NCBI GenBank assembly: GCA_034387635.1
Contig: JAOANU010000006.1
Coordinates: 186,001-250,000 of the forward strand
Length of the DNA stretch: 64,000 nucleotides
Source: Rhodosporidiobolus odoratus
Taxonomy: Eukaryota; Basidiomycota; Microbotryomycetes; Sporidiobolales; Sporidiobolaceae
Reading direction: 5' to 3'
Part shown: positions 58,957 through 64,000 of the stretch, in pieces
How the letters are laid out: each line of letters starts with the position of its first letter
How positions within the stretch are numbered: position 1 is the first letter of the stretch
Made by a program: the position numbers and the translations under genes
The notes under the pieces: model-generated
Told to the model about the DNA's origin: nothing
The model's database searches: none
The model's input: only the letters and a program-made list of their open reading frames with translations

Positions 58957-61317
58957 TTACATAGCTATATACACGACGCTCTTGCCATCGTAGTCTTGTA
59001 CAGGGGTGAGATGCAACACTCCTCGAGCAGTCGGGGTCGGAGCGATTTTTTCACTGTAGGAAACCTCGTAGAGTTAGCTGACATGCCGACATCCCGATGT
59101 GCGTACCGAGTTGGAGGAAATCACACTCACAGCAATCCCTTCTTCTGTTCCACCCTAATCCCACACTCGACGCTTAAACTCTTCCCACCCTCCACAGTCC
59201 CCTTGACGAGCTTTCTCAATTCGGCCGTTTCTTCTTTTTCTTTCCCGCCGGCAGTACCAGGTGTTCGGATCAAGTCGAGGAGATCCACACCGAGTAAGGG
59301 GGACTTATTGACTTCTTCTTCGGATGTGCCGGGAACGCCGATGTATCGAAGGAAGGACGAGGTGAGGTGCAAGATTCGGCGACCTGCGCGGAACGAAGGA
59401 CAAGACAGCGTGAGTGAGCCGTCACAGATCGCGATCAGGAGAGGGCAAACGAACCTTCAGCCCGAATGACAGCAACTCTCTCATAAGTCCCCCTAAACTC
59501 CTCGACCCTCCTCTCGACCGTCCCCTGCATCATACTAATCCTCTTGGCTTCCTTCTTCTCCCTGTCTGCCCCCGTCGAGCCCGAGTCAGAATCGATACAT
59601 CCTGTTGTTTTATGCCCGCTTCCTCCTCCTCCTCCGAACCGGAGGATATTGCCAAAAGAGGGAGAGACCATCGTACGGCCTGAACGTTTTTGACGTGGTG
59701 ACTCAATGTCTGAAGGGGCGGGGAAAGAAAGGACTGGGGTGGTAGGAACCGCAAGGGAGGGAGTGGTGGAATTGGGGATGGAACCGTTGCTGGACAGAGA
59801 GGGCGAAGCTGAGTCGCTCGTGGTCGGGTCTGGCTGCTCAGAGAAGGTCGTTGCCGCTCGTTGCACGGATGTAGAGAATTTTGGGAGGTCGGAGGACAAG
59901 GATGCGTGAGAAAAGACGTCGGAGAGGTCGTCTTCGACGTCAGGTGCGCTTGAACCGGGAGCGGCGGAGGGGAGCATGAGACCCGAAGACGCTGTGAGTG
60001 CGCCGGTAATATTTGTTTGACCGCCTACACACGACATGAGAAACGTGAGCGGACTTTACGGAAGGCAAGGTGGAAGGTACGTACCGACGAAGTAGGTCAG
60101 CTCGCCATGGGGTGAGAAGACAGGGATAATGCAGAGAAGGTTGAAGAAGGGTTGTCCGTCCTTGGTATAGTTGAGCAGCAGCTGAGTAACGCCTGCGCAT
60201 TCCACGAATCAGTTTTCAAGCCCTTGGTATCGATCATCGGAAACAGCAACGCACCCTCCCTCTTCCGAATAGCATCTTTAATCGCAATGACGTCTGCCGG
60301 GCTCGTAGCTTCCCCTTGCAAGAATCGACAGTTCCTCCCGATGATTTCGCTTCGGTCGTAGCCAGTCAAGCTGCAGAATGCAGGGGAGGCCAAGACGATC
60401 GGCTGGTCTGGCAAGCGAGGGTTGGAGAGGACGAAAGCTTCGCCGCTATGCGATAGGGGGAAGGTATGTAAGAGTTAGCATGCGACGGCGGCAGGAGCAG
60501 CTGAGAGCGAACGTACAGCCCGCCGACGCTTTCAGCCGGCAATTCACGTTTTTCAAGCTGCAGCTTGGTGTGCGCCAGCAACTTGTGCTTTACGTAACTG
60601 CACGTTACAGGTACAGCATACTTGCGTCCATCAGCTAACTCGTCAGCGAAGCGACGAGAGAGCAAGACGCACCCTTCGAACTCCCCTTCATACAAGTTTT
60701 CCAGCAACCTCCTGGCGGTCCCGTCCAACGCCGTCCTCCCATCCATGACTTTTCTCAGTCCCTCGACCGCCTCTCGCAGTTCCTTCCCACCCATTTCAAC
60801 ACTCTCTTCTGCACCAGGCAACAAGTACACATCCCTGATCCCCCTCGCAGCGGCAGCCGCATCGCCTGTCAACTGTCTCAATGCAAGAGCATCGATGTAC
60901 AGTCCTAGAGTGGGGAGGAGGGGTGAATGAAAAGCGGTGAGATAGCTTTTAAAGGCTTGTAATCCGGCGGGATGAGTGAGGAGACGAGCGAAAGAAGGGA
61001 GGGAGAGTAAACGGGAGAGGGAAAAGGTGATGCTGCTTTGTAAAGGGGAGGGGTGGGAGTTGGGATTCGAAGTGCGGTAGGAGGAACTGCGGTGAGTATG
61101 GTCTGGAGCGGAGGGGAGATGGAGGCTTGATGAAGCGGGAAGTGGTCGAGGATGAAGAGGTGCCCAATCGTTCGAATTGCGAGGTGAATCGATCCGTTGC
61201 TGCACGTCACTAGTCAGAACACTCTGGTAGGGTCTCTTCGGAAACGCTACTCACTGGAGGGCTTGACGAGCGCACTTCGTCTCGAGGTCGAAGGGGAGGC
61301 AAGTCGGATGTGGTCAT
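58957..61317 (-). CDS. RGS-LOV blue-light photoreceptor, copy 2
   Basis: Paralogue of the adjacent downstream gene in the same order. Start [23 protein letters not shown] domain with [20 protein letters not shown] ... [23 protein letters not shown] domain [77 protein letters not shown]. The photoactive Cys and the Gln are both present. A long Ser/Thr/Pro-rich acidic linker includes a basic patch (59636-59701), then a charged helix [20 protein letters not shown] and the shared C-terminal domain [20 protein letters not shown]. The last exon gives [19 protein letters not shown]. In this copy the GY...GRNCRFLQG stretch is uninterrupted by introns, unlike copy 1. Confidence 0.87.
59636..59701 (-). 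other. Basic segment in copy 2 linker
   Basis: Reads [20 protein letters not shown] then RF; basic residues followed by aromatic/aliphatic ones. It is weaker and shorter than the copy 1 segment. A membrane-binding role is inferred from position only. Confidence 0.35.
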
Positions 61318-61755
61318 CGACTTGACAACTTGAGGGAAATCAGCACAGGCCAGCTAGGAAAGACGAGCTAGAGCTGCGCCCGTACGATATGCAGTCGACG
61401 CAGAGCAAAGCGCAGGTATCACCAAATGTCGGATAAATAAGTTGCGAGATCGCCAAGTGTAATCACCGAAACAAGCCAATCGGGAAGGTTCACATTCATC
61501 CGAGACCCCGTAGCGAGCCTTGAACGTTTGAACATGACCACAGTCAACAGAGCCCAGCTCAACAGTACAGCCGCTGACAAACTGTTGCTTAAAACGGAGA
61601 GATGGCGAGCCACAACTTGAAACCTGCCGGAAAAGCAGCGTTCGTACAGACCGAGTACCAGGGTCGAGCCGTCCCTTCGCATCCCATCGGTAACGCTCGC
61701 CCTCCGATCAGAGAAAGACCGATGAAGAAACCGACCGATGCTGTTGACAGACAAC
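61318..61755. promoter_or_regulatory. Promoter of RGS-LOV copy 2 and 3' flank of complex I gene
   Basis: About 440 bp between same-strand genes; no motif called. Confidence 0.4.
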
Positions 61756-62750
61756 CTACTCCTCGCTCGCCTCTGCTGATGCCGCCGCCCTCTCACTTGG
61801 CCTCTTCGCACTCTCCCCCCACCGCGCAATCGGGTCGTCACGCTTGGCACCGGCAATATCCCACTTGAGCTGCAGCGAGTTCGGGGCCAAGTCTCGGAAT
61901 CAGTCATTGTAGAAAGGAAGACAAGGGGCATAGAGGACAAGGCAGAAGGGACACGCACGTCTTGTTGTTGCGCAATGGTAAAGACACCGACGGGAACGAG
62001 GACACCCCACAGCAATGATTGACGGGCGGTAACTCGGGTGAAACGGAAATGGCGCCAGACGTTTTCCCTCTATTCACGCAAAGAGACGGTTAGTGCACTG
62101 ATCACATCAGGATATCAAGAAGACGTGAGGCGCGAGAAAGAGTGGGAAGACTGGGGTCATGCAGGCCAGAGGGAAAGGCAGGACGCGGTCCGGGAAAACA
62201 GAGTAGGGTGGAAGGATAGACAATGGGACTGACCATGTAGTTCCACGCCTCCATTCCGGGGTCATGCTTTGAACAACAAGGGAGCGACAGAAAGGTAGGC
62301 GAGTAAGGCGAGTGTTCGAGTCGAGAAGAACATGCCGGAGGAGGAAGAAGGCGACGAAGAAGGGCCGGAACAGAGGATAAAAGGCGAGCGGAAGCGATTC
62401 GGCGGCGAGCCAAGTAGGAAGTAGCATGGCGAGAGTCGGAAGACGGCGTGAAGAAGTTGGCAGTGGAAGAAGCCAAGGGAGGTAGGTAATGGGGAAGAGG
62501 GGGAGAACAGTAAGAGAGAGGAAAGGGGAAACCGAACGTCAGTCTAGCGGTTTCTTATCCCTGACGCGCTATCACTGGCGATTGCAGCGTCGCCCCGGCA
62601 GCTTGTTCGCCTTTAGTGACGGCGGTACTGATGAGACTCGAGGGAAGCAAAAGCGAACCTTGACGGGTTCTGCGAGCGCGATTGGTCAGCTCAGGCGGGG
62701 CATAGAGAGAGTATGTGATACTCACGGTATCCTCCGTGTCCACCAGCCAT
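61756..62750 (-). CDS. Complex I accessory subunit, NDUFB4/B15-like
   Basis: A 97-residue protein in five exons that do not appear as one frame. Start MAGGHGGYQPVKHDPGMEAW, then NYMRENVWRHFRFTRVTARQ, a membrane helix (SLLWGVLVPVGVFTIA), and KWDIAGAKRDDPIARWGES. The pattern (MAGGH..., DPxxExWxxMRExxxxHFRFTxxTA, one helix, W-x-GKR) is that of the B4/B15 accessory subunit of NADH:ubiquinone oxidoreductase in the inner mitochondrial membrane. Exon 2 is only 11 nt (62659-62669) and the following intron is 392 nt, long for this region. The family call is likely; exon 2 is the least certain piece. Confidence 0.72.
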
Positions 62751-62867
62751 GTTGTGCGATAGTTGTAATGATTCAAGAGATGCGACCCTCCTCCGCATCC
62801 TTGTCTCTGCTTCTTACCACCCACTAGCTGGTCACAAACTGTCTCGCGCAATCTATTAAGCTACAGC
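62751..62867. promoter_or_regulatory. Very short bidirectional promoter, complex I gene / FRA10AC1
   Basis: Only 117 bp lie between the divergent start codons. It must contain both leaders. No TATA-like element is evident. Confidence 0.5.
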
Positions 62868-64000
62868 ATGTCCAGCTACGCCCCCTCAGTCGCCTCCTCA
62901 AGCTCATCCCGACCTCGTCCTCGTCCCCCTCAACAAAGGAAAACCCTTGAACCCGAAACCGCTCACGAACGCCATCAAAGGATGTACAAACTCAAACGAG
63001 CCTACGAGGGTGGCAGACGCATGCCGAGCAAACCTACCAAGACCGAGTTGGACGTATTGAAGGAGAAGCACCAGTTCGTCTTTTCTTCCTTCAGTTTTCA
63101 GACGCTGCTGACCTCTCTCGCCACCTCCGCCTGTCTGTCGCTCGTGTCCGCCTCTCCGACTTGTCCAGGTTCGTCCGTACCTCGCAAGCAGACCCTTCAA
63201 CCCTCTCCTGGGAAGACCAACTCTCGCTCAAATACTACAACTCGCTGTTCCGCGAATTCGCGTTGGTCAACCTCAAGCACTACAAGAGCGGCCAGGTAAA
63301 CCCATCACCCTCTCTGAAAGGTGCCTCTCCACGCAGCGTAAAACTTACTGACTGAGCATCTTTTCGATCCTTGACGGGGTTTCTTGTCCCTTTCTCTCTC
63401 GTTTCTTGTTTGATGACCGGGCAGATCGCCCTTCGCTGGCGTGGCGAATCTGAAGTCCTCTCCGGTATAGGCCACCTAACCTGTGCCTCCCTTCGCTGCG
63501 AGTACCACTCGCCTTCCCCCTCTCTGCTCTCAGATTCCGCCCTCCTCTCCCTCTCCCCCTCAAACGAAGACGAAGGTGAAGACGAAACCCCTCTCGTTCC
63601 AGTAGCGTTAGAGGAAGCAGAGATGCAATTTGGGTATGTGGAAGAGGGGGAGAGGAAGAGTTGTTTGGTCAAGGTTGTTTTATGTCGGGAATGTGGGAGG
63701 AAGTTGAGGCATGGGAGGGAGAAGGGTAGGAGGGAGAGGGAAGAGAGGGCGGAGGTAATGACTGGAAGGGAACAGCAGGGAAGGAGTGTACCTGTCGAGG
63801 AGGAAGATGAGGAAAGGGAGCGTGATAGTAGGCGCAGAAGGAGGAGCAGGAGCGAGCGTGAAGAGCCGGAAGTTGGGCTGCAGGATTTTGGACCGATGCT
63901 CCCGCCTGAAGTCCACCCTGATGACCGAAGAGACAGGAGACGGTCATCACATACAGGCTCGACGAGGTCTAGGCGGAGATCGGCCTCGCCTGACCGGCAA
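62868..64000 (+). CDS. FRA10AC1-like splicing-associated protein, 5' part
   Basis: Partial at the right edge. The FRA10AC1 core is visible: ETAHERHQRMYKLKRAY (family HxRHxxFVxxY), LSLKYYNSLFREFALVNLKH then YKSGQ (KKYYDKLFKEYxIxDLSxYK), IALRWRGESEVLSGIGHLTC (FRWRxExEVxxGKGQFxC) and MQFGYVEEGERKSCLVKVVL + CRECGRKL (FxYxExGExKxALVKxRLCxxCxxKL). Two introns, 63074-63168 and 63296-63424. The tail is Arg/Ser/Glu-rich, as in SR-like splicing proteins. Human FRA10AC1 is found with late spliceosomes (established); the role here is inferred. Confidence 0.85.

Noticed and set aside
61419..62476. Long minus-strand frames over the complex I locus
   Set aside because: They are read-through of introns; the real protein is a short spliced product with recognisable B4/B15 motifs.
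1..64000. tRNA/rRNA genes, CRISPR arrays, transposons, attachment sites
   Set aside because: No cloverleaf with B-box, no rRNA core sequence, no spaced repeats, no transposase or reverse transcriptase motifs and no terminal repeats were seen.

Overview
The window looks like nuclear DNA of a basidiomycete fungus, most likely a Pucciniomycotina yeast of the Rhodotorula/Sporobolomyces/Microbotryum kind. The lineage is an inference; no rRNA or mitochondrial marker is present. The grounds are dense short genes on both strands and many 50-100 nt introns with GTGCGT/GTAAGT/GTATGT donors, CTNAC branch sites and YAG acceptors. The wall genes (chitin synthase, KRE6/SKN1-type glucan protein) and GC-rich third codon positions agree. 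Exon chains were assembled by eye from reading frame, splice signals and family motifs, so spans are reliable but single splice sites may shift.

Layout. 0.5-8 kb: water-channel aquaporin (+), AATase-like acyltransferase (-), TEL2/TELO2 (+). 8.2-15.3 kb: four minus-strand genes, namely a mitochondrial PDK/BCKDK-type kinase, a small MYND protein, a MARVEL four-helix membrane protein and proteasome subunit RPN10. 15.9-25.4 kb: SKI2 helicase (-) divergent from a CYP40 cyclophilin (+), an orphan short ORF, a 72-residue YABBY/HMG-like protein (-) and mitoribosomal mS34 (+). 26-34 kb: chitin synthase (+), an LPLAT acyltransferase (+), TSR2 (-). 34-44.6 kb: CCT7 (-) divergent from CTR9 (+), then an arrestin-related adaptor (+). 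44.9-52 kb: a decayed MFS drug:H+ antiporter pseudogene (-) and a KRE6/SKN1 protein (-). 52.6-55.1 kb: CSN2 (+). 55.7-61.3 kb: two tandem minus-strand RGS-LOV photoreceptor genes. 61.7-64 kb: complex I B4-type subunit (-) and the 5' part of a FRA10AC1 homologue (+, runs off the end).

Most genes are unrelated housekeeping functions (proteasome, COP9 signalosome, exosome cofactor, chaperonin, Paf1 complex, TTT complex, respiratory chain). The stand-out is the pair of tandem RGS-LOV genes. Each couples a G-protein-regulator fold to a blue-light flavin sensor with an intact photoactive cysteine, followed by a basic linker and a conserved C-terminal PAS-like domain. Other points of interest are a 7-nt micro-exon in the aquaporin, an 11-nt micro-exon next to an unusually long intron in the complex I gene, a GC-AG intron in CYP40, a MYND finger with a missing cysteine, and the MFS pseudogene with at least three independent lesions.
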